This document shows, piece by piece, positions 6,760 through 14,820 of a stretch of DNA of 19,996 nucleotides (the first letter of the stretch is position 1; each line of letters begins with the position of its first letter). Below the pieces are notes generated by a model, which worked only from the letters and a program-made list of their open reading frames with translations, searched no databases and was not told where the DNA came from. The translations under genes and the position numbers were made by a program. The stretch lies in assembly GCA_021785795.1 (NCBI GenBank), contig JAJYEK010000058.1:1-19996 (forward strand), given 5' to 3'. The stretch is from Pseudomonadota bacterium (GTDB lineage Bacteria; Pseudomonadota; Gammaproteobacteria; Acidiferrobacterales; UBA6901).

Positions 6760-7657
6760 CGATCTTGATCCGGCGCAGCAGTGAGACGAGACCGTTGGGC
6801 AGAAACAGCACCAGAACCACGATAACGATCCCGAATACCAGCTGGAAGTACTCTGGCTGCGATATGCCGATCCAGTTGTACAGGCCATAGAGCAGCAGAG
6901 TACCCACGATCGGTCCGAGCAGCGTGGCCACACCGCCGAAAAGCGTGAACACAATCGCGAACACGCTGATGTTGAGGTCGAACACCGGCTTCGGGTAGAA
7001 CACCGACACGTGCCAGGCATAGGCCCCTCCGGCAAGTCCGGCGAGTGCAGCGGAGAGCAACCATGCGCGCGTGCGCTCGCGCACCACATTGATCCCGGCA
7101 AATCCAGCGCTGATTGGCTCTTCACGGATAGCCTGCAGCGCCAGACCGAGATGCGAGTTGCGCAGATAGACAACGGCGCCGAGCGCCAGCGCCAGAACTG
7201 CGACCATGACAGCGTAACTCGCGCCGGCGTTGTAGGCCTGCACTAGGCTGATGCCGTAAGGGCCCTGGGTAATCGGCGTGAGATGGGGATTGGAGACGAT
7301 ATAGTAGACGATCTCGGATGCCGCCAGGCTGGCGATCGCGAAATACGCCCCCGACAGCCTCAGCAGCGGTGCGAGTATCAGGCCTACCAGCGCTGCCGCG
7401 GCGGCGCCAACGAGCAGGGCCGGCAACGGCGGCAGATGCAGCAGCAGGATCGCGAGCGATGCCCCGTAGGCGCCGGTACCGAAAAAACCCACGTAACCGA
7501 ACGGAAGATATCCGGTAAATCCGAAGAGCACATTGATTCCCTGGGCAAGCACCAGGTACATCATCATGTTGAACAGCAGGGCATGGTTGCCATAGACGAA
7601 CGGCAACGCGGCAAACATCAGCACCACTCCAACGCTGTACCAGCCACCCCTAGGCAA
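6749..7657 (-). CDS. livM: Branched-chain amino acid-type ABC permease, LivM
   Basis: This encodes 302 residues with about nine hydrophobic segments, an inner-membrane permease subunit pairing with LivH. The family marks are visible: a helix start of INVLFGFTGYLPFGYVGFFG (41-60), where LivM usually reads 'nll.GyaGqlSlGha.f.giGAY', then GTGAYGASLA, and the cytoplasmic ATPase-coupling loop LGLALQAIREEPISAGFAGIN (170-190). The start is TTG at 7657, preceded by AAAAAGGG about 7 nt upstream and overlapping the livH stop by 8 nt. The next ATG (7618) would cut off part of the first helix. The C-terminus overlaps the livG start. Confidence 0.88.
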   Translation of the reverse strand: MPRGGWYSVGVVLMFAALPFVYGNHALLFNMMMYLVLAQGINVLFGFTGYLPFGYVGFFGTGAYGASLAILLLHLPPLPALLVGAAAAALVGLILAPLLRLSGAYFAIASLAASEIVYYIVSNPHLTPITQGPYGISLVQAYNAGASYAVMVAVLALALGAVVYLRNSHLGLALQAIREEPISAGFAGINVVRERTRAWLLSAALAGLAGGAYAWHVSVFYPKPVFDLNISVFAIVFTLFGGVATLLGPIVGTLLLYGLYNWIGISQPEYFQLVFGIVIVVLVLFLPNGLVSLLRRIKIDVP

Positions 7658-8525
7658 GCCGCACCCTTTTTCCGAGCAGTCCGCTCGGACGTACCAGCAG
7701 AATCAGTATCAGCAACACATACGGCAGCAAATCAGCCCACGACGGAAAGTACGTCTCCATGAACATCAAGCCGAGACCGTAGACCAGCCCGCCCAGCACT
7801 GTGCCCAGCGGATTTCCGAGCGATCCGATGACAATCACCGCAAATGAAACGGTGGTAATGCCGATCCCCATGTCCGGTTCGATGCTGCCCAGCATGAACG
7901 CGCTGAATGCCCCCGCGGTCGCCGCCAGCGCCAGTCCCGCCCCGAGGGCGACCGCTGATACCCTGTGGACATTGATGCCGGTACTGGCGGCTTCGTCGCG
8001 GCTTGCCATCACCGCCCGCGTCGCGTAGCCCAGGCGGCTGTGGTAAAGGTAGACATACACTGCCAGCAGCGCGATCGCGCTTACCGCGGCACTCACCACC
8101 CAGGCCGCAGGAAAGGACTGGCCGAACAGGAACACGGGGCGAGAACCGAAGACGGTTGCCGGGATGGCGCGTTGGTCGTTGCCGAACGCGATCACGGCGA
8201 GCGCTTCAATGATTTGCGACACACCAAAAAGCAGAATGAAGGACAGCATCTCCGGATCGCGCGAGGACAGCAGTCGCGGCACCACGGCGTAATACAGCGC
8301 AATGCCGGCAAGCATGAAGGCGGCAATCTCGGCCGGTATCGTGTAAAGCGGATTCACACCGGCAGCCGTATACAGCCCGTAGGCCAGGAACGCACCCAGC
8401 ATCAGGAAGTCGCCGTGTGCCAGGTTGATCAGCCGCATCACCCCGAACACCAGGTTGAGTCCGGTCGCCACGAGGCTGAAATACAGACCGAAAAGCAACC
8501 CGGCCAGGAGTGTGTATGCGATCAC
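7650..8525 (-). CDS. livH: Branched-chain amino acid-type ABC permease, LivH
   Basis: This encodes 291 residues with about eight hydrophobic segments. The N-terminus LLFGLYFSLVATGLNLVFGV followed by INLAHGDF (33-40) is the LivH hallmark, and the ATPase-contacting loop is ATRAVMASRDEAASTGIN (about 172-188). The start is GTG at 8525. The ribosome-site-like TAAGGAG runs into the GTG itself, and the stop of the upstream binding-protein gene lies only 3 nt away, so translation probably depends on re-initiation from that gene. Length and the position of the first helix fit LivH homologues exactly from this start. Confidence 0.88.
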   Translation of the reverse strand: MIAYTLLAGLLFGLYFSLVATGLNLVFGVMRLINLAHGDFLMLGAFLAYGLYTAAGVNPLYTIPAEIAAFMLAGIALYYAVVPRLLSSRDPEMLSFILLFGVSQIIEALAVIAFGNDQRAIPATVFGSRPVFLFGQSFPAAWVVSAAVSAIALLAVYVYLYHSRLGYATRAVMASRDEAASTGINVHRVSAVALGAGLALAATAGAFSAFMLGSIEPDMGIGITTVSFAVIVIGSLGNPLGTVLGGLVYGLGLMFMETYFPSWADLLPYVLLILILLVRPSGLLGKRVRLA

Positions 8526-8528
8526 TCC

Positions 8529-9779
8529 TTACCGCGCCGGGTATACGGGCTTGCCGGTAGCAAGCGCCGGCGGATAGAGCATGCGCACCGTCAAGCCGTG
8601 CGCGCCGGGGATGAACTGCCCGACGGGCAGGGTCTCACCGATTTGCGCCCCCGTGACGGGGTCGATCTTGAACGTCCCGTTCAGGGTATGCAGCTTTCCG
8701 GAAAAGGTCGTAATGCTATGACGCAGCGCGATCTGGCTCAGGTTCGGTGCCGTATCCAGGGTCTTCTGGATGATGAGGCCGGTATTGAATCCGGCAATAT
8801 TCAGGAAATTGGGCTCCTTGCCGGTGGCCGTATGGAAGGCGCGGCTGAAGCGGTCCAGGCCCATGCCGTAGTTGACCTTGTTGTAGACCAGCAGCGGCGG
8901 AGTGGGATAGGTATAGGTGTAGGCAAGCGTCTGCGCGCCGACGCTGCTGTTCATGAGCGCGAACAGCTGACCCGGGAAAATCGTGAAGACCATGTTGAAC
9001 TTCATGCCGCTCGCCTGCAGATCGTGCAGAAACGCGATGTCGTTGTTCGGATAGCCGAATTCGATCACAGCATCGGGGCGCGCGGCCTGGACGTTGTGCA
9101 ACAGCAGCGCATAGCTCGAGGTGCTGGTCGGCACACCGTGGTCAAAAACGAGCTTCACGTGGCTTCCCTGCAGGCGCTCGCGCAGCGTTTGCGCCTGGGA
9201 GCCAGTGAAATCATTGGTCGCATAGAGCAGCGCCACGCGCTTGATTTGGCTCTGGGTCTTCAGGAAATCCGCCAATGAATACGGCCACTGGCCCGAGGTC
9301 GGCAGCGACGTCAGAACGATGTAGGGATTGCTCTTGGTGAAAAAATTGGCCCCGGTGCCGGTCTGGTCGAACAGCAGCATCCGATGCTCCTGGGCGATCG
9401 GCACCGCGACCGAGGTCAGCACCGAACCGAAATCGGCCGCCAGGATATTGACATGGTCCTCGGTGATGAGCTGGTTGTAGAGCGTGGCAGCAGTGGTGGT
9501 GGAGCTGCGGTCATTATAGGTGACAAGCCTGACTGGAATTTTTCTGCCGTAGGCCTTCACATAGACTCCGCCGCCGCGGTTGACTTCGTTCACCCAGAAC
9601 TTGAGTCCCTCGAGCTGCGACAGCGACGAAGTGGCAAAGGGGCCAGAATCCGCGTACAGCGTACCGATTCGGATTTCGTCCGGCACCGCGGCCGCCTGCG
9701 AGACGGTACCCGCAAGCAAGGCCACGGAAAGGGCCGTGAAGGCAAGCAACCACAGGCGAAAGCGAAGACGTATGTTCAT
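8529..9779 (-). CDS. Periplasmic substrate-binding protein, LivJ/LivK type
   Basis: This encodes 416 residues from ATG 9779, with AAGGAG seven nt upstream. Residues 1-31 form a signal peptide ending in SQAAA. The mature protein starts with EIRIGTLYADSGPFA, the usual first strand of type-1 periplasmic binding proteins of the HAAT family (Peripla_BP_6), followed by ASSLSQ-like segments and a GGGVYV loop. Two Rossmann-like lobes are expected (about 35-160 and 160-300). It is the first gene of the liv operon, so it should capture the solute and deliver it to LivHM. The ligand is not identified; the usual ligands of this family are branched-chain amino acids, but amides, urea and aromatic acids also occur. 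Confidence 0.87.
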   Translation of the reverse strand: MNIRLRFRLWLLAFTALSVALLAGTVSQAAAVPDEIRIGTLYADSGPFATSSLSQLEGLKFWVNEVNRGGGVYVKAYGRKIPVRLVTYNDRSSTTTAATLYNQLITEDHVNILAADFGSVLTSVAVPIAQEHRMLLFDQTGTGANFFTKSNPYIVLTSLPTSGQWPYSLADFLKTQSQIKRVALLYATNDFTGSQAQTLRERLQGSHVKLVFDHGVPTSTSSYALLLHNVQAARPDAVIEFGYPNNDIAFLHDLQASGMKFNMVFTIFPGQLFALMNSSVGAQTLAYTYTYPTPPLLVYNKVNYGMGLDRFSRAFHTATGKEPNFLNIAGFNTGLIIQKTLDTAPNLSQIALRHSITTFSGKLHTLNGTFKIDPVTGAQIGETLPVGQFIPGAHGLTVRMLYPPALATGKPVYPAR

Positions 9780-9801
9780 GGCGGTTCTCCTTTTTATAGG
9801 G

Positions 9802-9867
9802 TTCCGGTCATCTTCGAGCGGCAGTTTAGGTTACTACGCCGCAGCATAGAGAGGACCATGACCGGAA
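9802..9867. promoter_or_regulatory. Operator-like 10-bp inverted repeat around the liv promoter
   Basis: TTCCGGTCAT (9802-9811) and its exact reverse complement ATGACCGGAA (9858-9867) are separated by 46 nt. The right copy overlaps the putative -35 box at 9866-9871, while the left copy lies downstream of the probable start point. Since one arm would not be transcribed, a DNA-level function (two half-sites for a regulator) fits better than an RNA hairpin. Confidence 0.4.
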
Positions 9868-9871
9868 TCAA
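9843..9871 (-). promoter_or_regulatory. Putative sigma70 promoter of the liv operon
   Basis: On the minus strand, TTGATT (9871-9866) and TATGCT (9848-9843) are spaced by 17 nt, each a 4/6 match. Transcription would start near 9836, about 55 nt before the binding-protein ATG at 9779. Confidence 0.4.
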
Positions 9872-10041
9872 CACCCGGCCGTCACCGATGCCGCTTCCAT
9901 CTTAGAGCGGGGACAAACTCGTACCGTTGCGGACCGCGCGGCAGGCCGGCCGCATCAATGCCCGCCCGCCACCCCCCCGGGGCAGCCGTGCCGGCCGTCC
10001 CCGCCACTCCCGGCCTCACCGGGATTCAGGCCTCACCCGAA

Positions 10042-10443
10042 TCAGCGGCAGGCCCCAAGCCATCTTCCCACCACGCTGGTGGCGAACGTCCGGCCACCTT
10101 CCTCAGTCGTCATTTTTGCATGGTACGCGGTACCTGTAGACGTCATCTGGCCGGTAATGACTTCCTTCTGCATGCAGACCATGCGCCAGTTCATGCGATC
10201 CCCGCTGATCCGGTAGGACTTCATGTCGCAGCCACGGCGCGCTGAAGGAAGCGCGCCGTGGCTCCTGACCTCTGCCGGGGAGTAGCACACGGTGCGTGAC
10301 GCCGACGGAATCGGATACGGCATTCCCGGCACCGTCGTTGTCGCGGTGATCAGCCAACTGCCAGGCTTCATGGTATGGAAGCCGGCAAAGGCGTTGCCGG
10401 ACCCCGCCACAAATATGCAGACTACCGCCCAGAATCGCTTCAC
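10042..10443 (-). CDS. DUF3617-family exported protein
   Basis: This encodes 133 residues from a GTG at 10443, chosen because GAGGAGGGG lies just upstream and the protein then begins with a signal peptide (MKRFWAVVCIFVAGSGNAFA). The mature part opens FHTMKPGSWLITATTTVPGMP, closely like the 'pG.We......pgmp' opening of DUF3617 proteins. It has the typical spaced cysteines (CYSP, RRGCDM, MVCMQ) and a TGQMTSTGTAYHAKMT segment near the end. DUF3617 proteins are periplasmic and of unknown function. The longer open frame upstream (to 10644) lacks a signal peptide and runs into the next gene, so I reject it. It follows the LOG gene by 118 nt on the same strand. Confidence 0.78.
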   Translation of the reverse strand: MKRFWAVVCIFVAGSGNAFAGFHTMKPGSWLITATTTVPGMPYPIPSASRTVCYSPAEVRSHGALPSARRGCDMKSYRISGDRMNWRMVCMQKEVITGQMTSTGTAYHAKMTTEEGGRTFATSVVGRWLGACR

Positions 10444-10492
10444 GCTCCCCTCCTCTGCATTATCCGAATCCGCCCGCGGCGTCCCCAGCCAT

Positions 10493-10514
10493 CCGGGTCC
10501 GCCGGATGACCCGG
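10493..10514 (-). terminator. Possible hairpin between the LOG gene and the DUF3617 gene
   Basis: CCGGGT (10493-10498) pairs with ACCCGG (10509-10514) around a 10-nt loop that can itself close with CC/GG. There is no T-run, so it is only a weak terminator candidate, or may mark processing between the two genes. Confidence 0.2.
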
Positions 10515-10561
10515 GCACCTCCCAAACCGTCGCAGCACCCTGGCGACCGCCCGGCGGATGC

Positions 10562-11431
10562 TCATGGCGGCGCGCCCTGATAATAGTCCTGCAGCAGCGC
10601 CACTGCTTCATCCGCAGAATCCACCAGACTGAACAGTCCGACATCCGCGGCAGCGATGACGCCTTCCTCGACCAGAAACTCGAAGTTCACCGCCTTCTGC
10701 CAAAAAGGCTTGCCCACGAGCACGATAGGGATACGCCGCATCTTCCGTGTCTGTATGAGCGTTAGCGCCTCGAACAGTTCATCCAACGTGCCGTAGCCGC
10801 CGGGAAAGGCCACGAGCGCCCGCGCCCTCAGCATGAAATGCATCTTGCGCAGTCCGAAATAGTGGAATTTGAAGCAGAGGTCCGGCGTGATGTACGGATT
10901 CGGAACCTGCTCTTGCGGAAGCGTGATATTGAGACCCACGGTGCGCGCGCCGACATCGTGGGCACCGCGGTTGGCGGCTTCCATGATTCCGGGGCCGCCG
11001 CCGGTCAGAACCACGAAGTCGCGTCGGTGTTCGTGTTGGAACTGGCGCGACATAATGCCGGCGAACTTCCTGGCCTCGGCGTAATAGCGCGATTGCTTCA
11101 CCCGCGTACGGGCGCTGGCGACGGCTGCACGCAGCGAATCGTCATCTGGCCGTTCCTGCTGCTGCTTGAGCAGATGCTCGAGCCGGGCGTTTGCCTCGCC
11201 CGGCGACGGTATGCGCGTGCTCCCGAACACGACCAGGGTGGATCGCACATTGTGCCGGCGCAGGAAGGTGTCCGGTTTCATCAGCTCGAGCTGCAGGCGC
11301 ACCGGCCTCGCCTCGTCACTATCCAGAAAGTCTGCATCCTCGTAAGCCAGCCGGTACGAGGGGCTGCGCGTCAGTTCCTCGGTCAGCGAATCGAGTTCTT
11401 CCTTTGAATATTCACGTTCTTCGTCTGTCAT
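10562..11431 (-). CDS. LOG-family protein (TIGR00730-type Rossmann-fold nucleotide hydrolase)
   Basis: This encodes 289 residues from ATG 11431, with GGGGA 6 nt upstream. A charged N-terminal extension (about 1-60) precedes the Rossmann fold. LVVFGSTRIP (66-75) starts the first strand. GGGPGIMEAANRGA is at 144-157 and PGGYGTLDELFEAL at 210-223. The last is the PGGxGTxxE motif of LOG proteins, which cleave nucleoside 5'-monophosphates to free base and ribose 5-phosphate (cytokinin activation in plants, nucleotide turnover in bacteria). The long form with an inserted helix (about 80-135) is common in Proteobacteria; its exact substrate is unsettled. It begins 14 nt after the beta-CASP gene stop, so both are probably co-transcribed. 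Older annotations call this family 'lysine decarboxylase', which is not supported. Confidence 0.87.
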   Translation of the reverse strand: MTDEEREYSKEELDSLTEELTRSPSYRLAYEDADFLDSDEARPVRLQLELMKPDTFLRRHNVRSTLVVFGSTRIPSPGEANARLEHLLKQQQERPDDDSLRAAVASARTRVKQSRYYAEARKFAGIMSRQFQHEHRRDFVVLTGGGPGIMEAANRGAHDVGARTVGLNITLPQEQVPNPYITPDLCFKFHYFGLRKMHFMLRARALVAFPGGYGTLDELFEALTLIQTRKMRRIPIVLVGKPFWQKAVNFEFLVEEGVIAAADVGLFSLVDSADEAVALLQDYYQGAPP

Positions 11432-11445
11432 GCATTTTCCCCGTC

Positions 11446-12852
11446 TCAAATCGCCGCGGTCTCGCCCTCGGTGGGCACATGCACGGGCCATCCCAGCTCG
11501 GCCCCGACCGTGCGCGCGAAACCGAGCGCGATTTCCTCTTCGCCATGCACGATAAATGTCTGCCGGGGCGCGTGCTTGAAGCCCCGCAGCCAGCGCAGCA
11601 GGGCCGGCTGATCGGCATGGGCCGAAAATCCTCCCAGGGTGAAGATTTCCGCCCGCACCGCAATCTCCTCGCCGAACAGATGCACGCTCTTCGCGCCGTC
11701 GACCAGACGCCGGCCGAGCGTGCCCTTTGCCTGAAAGCCGGTGATCAGGACAGTATTGCGCGGAGAACCGATGTTGTAGCGCAGGTGGTGGCGTATGCGT
11801 CCGCCATCGCACATGCCGCTTGCCGATACGATTATCGCACCGGACTTTATGTCGTTGAGGGCGATGGACTCCTGAACACTTTCCGTGAAATGCAGTTTTG
11901 GCGCATCGGCACCGCGGCGTTCACGGAGAACTTCCTTTGCCTCGCGGTCGAAAAGCTCCATATGTCGCATTGTAATCTGCGTCACAGCGGTAGCCATCGG
12001 CGAGTCGACATAGACGTGTAGATCGTGCAGGCGGCCGTCGCGCGTCAGCCTGGTGAAATAGTAGAGCAGCTCCTGCGTCCGCCCGACAGCAAACGCCGGC
12101 ACGATCACGTTACCGTGCTTTTCGTGAAGCGTATGATTCACGGCCCCGACAAGCTCATCCAGGGTTGCGGCAAAGTTCCGGTGCGCACGATTTCCGTACG
12201 TCGACTCCACGAGCAGCACGTCGGCGTCCTCGATGATCGTCGGATCACGCAGTATCGGTCTGCCTGGCTGACCAAGATCGCCCGAGAAGACGAGTTTGCG
12301 CTGCTCCGCGCCGTCGCTGAGCCACACCTCGATGATCGCCGAGCCCAGTATGTGGCCGGCATCGCGGAAGACACAGCGCACGTCCGGATGGGGACTGGCC
12401 GGCTTGTCGTACTCCACCGCCCGCACCTGGGAGAGACACGCAAGTGCCTGTGACGCGGTATAAACCGGCGTAGTCTCCGCATTATCGTGATTGTTGCCGT
12501 GATGTTGGCGGTGATACGCGGCGCGCTCGGCGTCGACCTCCTGCAGGTGCCCGCTGTCCGGAAGCATGATCCGCAACAGGTCTATCGTGGCGCCGGTTGC
12601 GTAGACCGGTCCGGCGTACCCCTCGAGGCTCAGTCTCGGCAACAGTCCGCTATGGTCGATATGGGCATGGGTGAGCAGCACGAAATCGAGCGAAGCCGGA
12701 TCGAACGCAAAGGGGCGCCTGTTGTGCAGCTCCGCGGAGTGGCCGCCCTGATGCATGCCGCAGTCCACCAGAAAACGGACCTGCGACGTCTCGACGAGGT
12801 AACAGGATCCTGTCACTTCGCGGGCTGCGCCAAGAAAGGTGATCTTCATCAA
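11446..12852 (-). CDS. Beta-CASP metallo-beta-lactamase (RNA-specificity type)
   Basis: This encodes 468 residues from TTG 12852 or 467 from ATG 12849; GGAGG sits 8 nt before the TTG and 11 nt before the ATG, so the TTG may be the real start. The metallo-beta-lactamase core begins KITFLGAAREVTGSCYLV (3-20) and has the zinc motif THAHIDHSG (61-69; H62, H64, D66, H67). Further metal ligands follow in FRDAGHILGSA and FSGDLGQPGRP. The beta-CASP part contains SGMCDGGRIRHHL and the final FSAHADQ and VHGEEE motifs that close the active site. This group (YSH1/CPSF-like) includes RNA endo- and exonucleases, so ribonuclease activity is likely but the target is unknown. All catalytic residues that I can check are present. 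The LOG gene follows directly. Confidence 0.88.
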   Translation of the reverse strand: MMKITFLGAAREVTGSCYLVETSQVRFLVDCGMHQGGHSAELHNRRPFAFDPASLDFVLLTHAHIDHSGLLPRLSLEGYAGPVYATGATIDLLRIMLPDSGHLQEVDAERAAYHRQHHGNNHDNAETTPVYTASQALACLSQVRAVEYDKPASPHPDVRCVFRDAGHILGSAIIEVWLSDGAEQRKLVFSGDLGQPGRPILRDPTIIEDADVLLVESTYGNRAHRNFAATLDELVGAVNHTLHEKHGNVIVPAFAVGRTQELLYYFTRLTRDGRLHDLHVYVDSPMATAVTQITMRHMELFDREAKEVLRERRGADAPKLHFTESVQESIALNDIKSGAIIVSASGMCDGGRIRHHLRYNIGSPRNTVLITGFQAKGTLGRRLVDGAKSVHLFGEEIAVRAEIFTLGGFSAHADQPALLRWLRGFKHAPRQTFIVHGEEEIALGFARTVGAELGWPVHVPTEGETAAI

Positions 12853-13187
12853 ACCGGAACCCTCCGGGAAGTTGGACCTTCAGTCCGCCGGGAAATATTT
12901 GCCATGGAATCGTCCGCGGCGGGCCGGCTCTTTCAGGATTGTTTCAGGGGGCCATCCCCTCCGATCGGGCGCCACATGAATGGAGTCCCGCTTGCGGCAC
13001 AACCCCGGCCAGCATCGGTCAGGGCACTCGCAAGATTATAGGGGACGGGCCCGTCCTGTTCACAGTGCCGGCCGGTGCCAGTCGGCTGCGAAGGCATGGA
13101 CTGTCGTTACCGGGACGGGGTGCCCGGCGGCCGGCGATGGCGCTGCTAACGGGGCTGTCAGCAAAAAGACGGGTATCGGCGGATCCA
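12853..13187. other. Intergenic region between the diguanylate cyclase and beta-CASP genes
   Basis: This 335-nt stretch has no credible gene. It contains a small hairpin AGGGG/CCCCT (12946-12960), a duplicated TTTCAGG (at about 12931 and 12942), and a perfect 14-bp palindrome GGACGGGCCCGTCC (13043-13056). It must hold the 3' end of the diguanylate cyclase transcript and the promoter of the beta-CASP gene, but I cannot pick a convincing -35/-10 pair. Confidence 0.5.
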
Positions 13188-14741
13188 TCACGACGGCTTT
13201 TCGCCGTTGCCGTTGCGGACTTCGCCTTTTGGTTGCGGACCGCTGGCGGGCGCACCGATCTCGGTCCGGTTGCGGCCGAGCCGCTTTGCCTGGTACAGCG
13301 CCTGATCGGCGCGGTCGATCAGCGCATGCGGCAATTCGCCGGGCACGTAAAGGGTCAGGCCCGCCGAAAATGTGGGCAAGGACAGCTTCCGTCCGGCAGT
13401 TTCGCAGGAACGCTTGGCGACCCGCTGCTGCACCTTGCGCAGCGCGCACACCGCTCCTTCCTGTCCGGTATTCGGAAGCAGTACGGAAAACTCCTCGCCG
13501 CCGTAGCGGGCCACCATGTCGTGGTGCCGGAATATCGAGAGCACGTCCGTGGCATAACAGCGCAGCACATCGTCCCCGGCAGCGTGGCCGTAGGTATCGT
13601 TGATCGCCTTGAATTCGTCCAGATCCATGATTGCCAGCGCCAGAGGGGTGCCGTAGCGCTGGGCGCGGCCGATCTCATCTTCCAGACGGCGCATGAAGGC
13701 GCGCCGGTTCGGGAGCCCGGTGAACTCATCGGTCAAACTCAGCAACCGGACCTTGTTCAGTTCGTCATGGAGCCGCTCGCTGTCCGACTTCACCAGCTGC
13801 AGGTAGTCGTTTGATCCGCGCAGCTTCGCGGCGAGCGCGCGCTGGCCCTTGATGAGCTCATCAATGCCGCCGATCAGGATCTGCCGCATGTCCTCGATTT
13901 CCTGGACACTATCGGCCTGTTGCAGAGCCCCCCGTTCGATTTCGAGCAGCGCACCGAATTCTCGGTTTTGCGCGATCGCCTCGGTAACCTTGTTCGCGAG
14001 CGTTTCCTGGAGGCGGTCGATCTCGTCCCGCTTCCGGTCGAGGTGCAACCGGTAGGCGGAGTTCACCCGCCTCTCGATGACCGGCGTACTGGCAGCCTCT
14101 TCCCGCTCGAGAATCTGCTGCATGGTCTTCTCGCTCGAGCGCGTCCGCCGCTCGGTCATGCGGCGCTCGGGTGGCGCGACGCCCGTCGGTTCCGTCGGCG
14201 CCGGTTCCGGCCGTGGCACGGCCGCGGGCGGGGCCGCAACAGCCTCCTTCGCGACTGCCGCGGCGGGTGGCGGTGCAGGCGCGCGCGCCTCCGTGGCAAC
14301 CGGCGCACGCCCAAGACTGCCGAGAAGTCCGTGGATCGCGTTTTCGAAAGCATCCAGATCATCGCCCGGCTCGAGATCCGGCGCCTCGCCCTCGTTCAGA
14401 ATCTGGCCACGCAATTCGGCAGAGGTGGCCATCGACAGGACCGGCCGCAGCTGGATGAGCTTTGCGGTCACCCGCAATACGTGATCGCTGGTCGGATTCT
14501 TGGCGTAGGCTTCGAGCAGAAAATAGAGCAGAGAGATGTAGGTCTGCTCGACCTTGGCCTGCTCCATTTCGCAATCCTGAAGCAGGCGGACAATCTGGTC
14601 GTGGATGACAATACCGGTCGGAGACTGCTTGAGCCCTTCAAGCAATCCTACGACGCGCCGAAACAACTTCGCTTCGACCGATGGTGTCGAGTTGACCTGC
14701 ACGATGCCCACCCCTGCCCTGCATCCATGCAGCGTACTCAT
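13188..14741 (-). CDS. Soluble diguanylate cyclase (GGDEF protein with unknown N-terminal domain)
   Basis: This encodes 517 residues. The N-terminal helical region (about 20-145) is unfamiliar and has no membrane segment. A Pro/Ala-rich linker (about 147-190) and a coiled-coil stretch (about 228-335) lead to a GGDEF domain (about 336-497). The domain has LTDEFTGLPNRRAF (336-349), DLDEFKAIND (373-382), the active-site GGEEF (414-418) and the product-inhibition site RHHD (405-408), exactly five residues upstream. It should therefore make cyclic di-GMP from two GTP and be feedback-inhibited. The ATG at 14741 has no ribosome site; a GTG 14 codons downstream, preceded by GGGCAGGGG, is a strong alternative. 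An adjacent phosphodiesterase is absent. The N-terminal domain presumably senses a signal or binds a partner in the cytoplasm. Confidence 0.88.
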   Translation of the reverse strand: MSTLHGCRAGVGIVQVNSTPSVEAKLFRRVVGLLEGLKQSPTGIVIHDQIVRLLQDCEMEQAKVEQTYISLLYFLLEAYAKNPTSDHVLRVTAKLIQLRPVLSMATSAELRGQILNEGEAPDLEPGDDLDAFENAIHGLLGSLGRAPVATEARAPAPPPAAAVAKEAVAAPPAAVPRPEPAPTEPTGVAPPERRMTERRTRSSEKTMQQILEREEAASTPVIERRVNSAYRLHLDRKRDEIDRLQETLANKVTEAIAQNREFGALLEIERGALQQADSVQEIEDMRQILIGGIDELIKGQRALAAKLRGSNDYLQLVKSDSERLHDELNKVRLLSLTDEFTGLPNRRAFMRRLEDEIGRAQRYGTPLALAIMDLDEFKAINDTYGHAAGDDVLRCYATDVLSIFRHHDMVARYGGEEFSVLLPNTGQEGAVCALRKVQQRVAKRSCETAGRKLSLPTFSAGLTLYVPGELPHALIDRADQALYQAKRLGRNRTEIGAPASGPQPKGEVRNGNGEKPS

Positions 14742-14779
14742 ACATCACGGATGCCCCGTGCGCCCCGTTGCGCACGTGG

Positions 14780-14807
14780 ATTATATTGTTCTACCGGCTA
14801 TTGTCCG
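14780..14807 (-). promoter_or_regulatory. Sigma70 promoter of the diguanylate cyclase gene
   Basis: A perfect TATAAT lies at 14785-14780 on the minus strand, with CGGACA (14807-14802, 4/6) 16 nt upstream. The start point would be near 14773, about 30 nt before ATG 14741. This is the best -10 box in the window. Confidence 0.55.
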
Positions 14808-14820
14808 GGCGTGCGCCCGG
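14805..14820. promoter_or_regulatory. Inverted repeat at the -35 region of the diguanylate cyclase promoter
   Basis: CCGGGC (14805-14810) and GCCCGG (14815-14820) form a perfect 6-bp inverted repeat around GTGC, overlapping the putative -35 box. Its position suggests an operator, but a GC-rich genome yields such repeats by chance. Confidence 0.25.

Noticed and set aside
7965..9278. 437-residue plus-strand open frame opposite livH and the binding-protein gene
   Set aside because: It is rich in Arg, Gln, His and Gly with no domains, and lies antisense to two clear genes. It is a shadow frame.
10444..10470. GATAAT as a -10 box for the DUF3617 gene
   Set aside because: It is a 5/6 match, but the best -35 is only 3/6 and the leader would be too short to contain the ribosome site comfortably.
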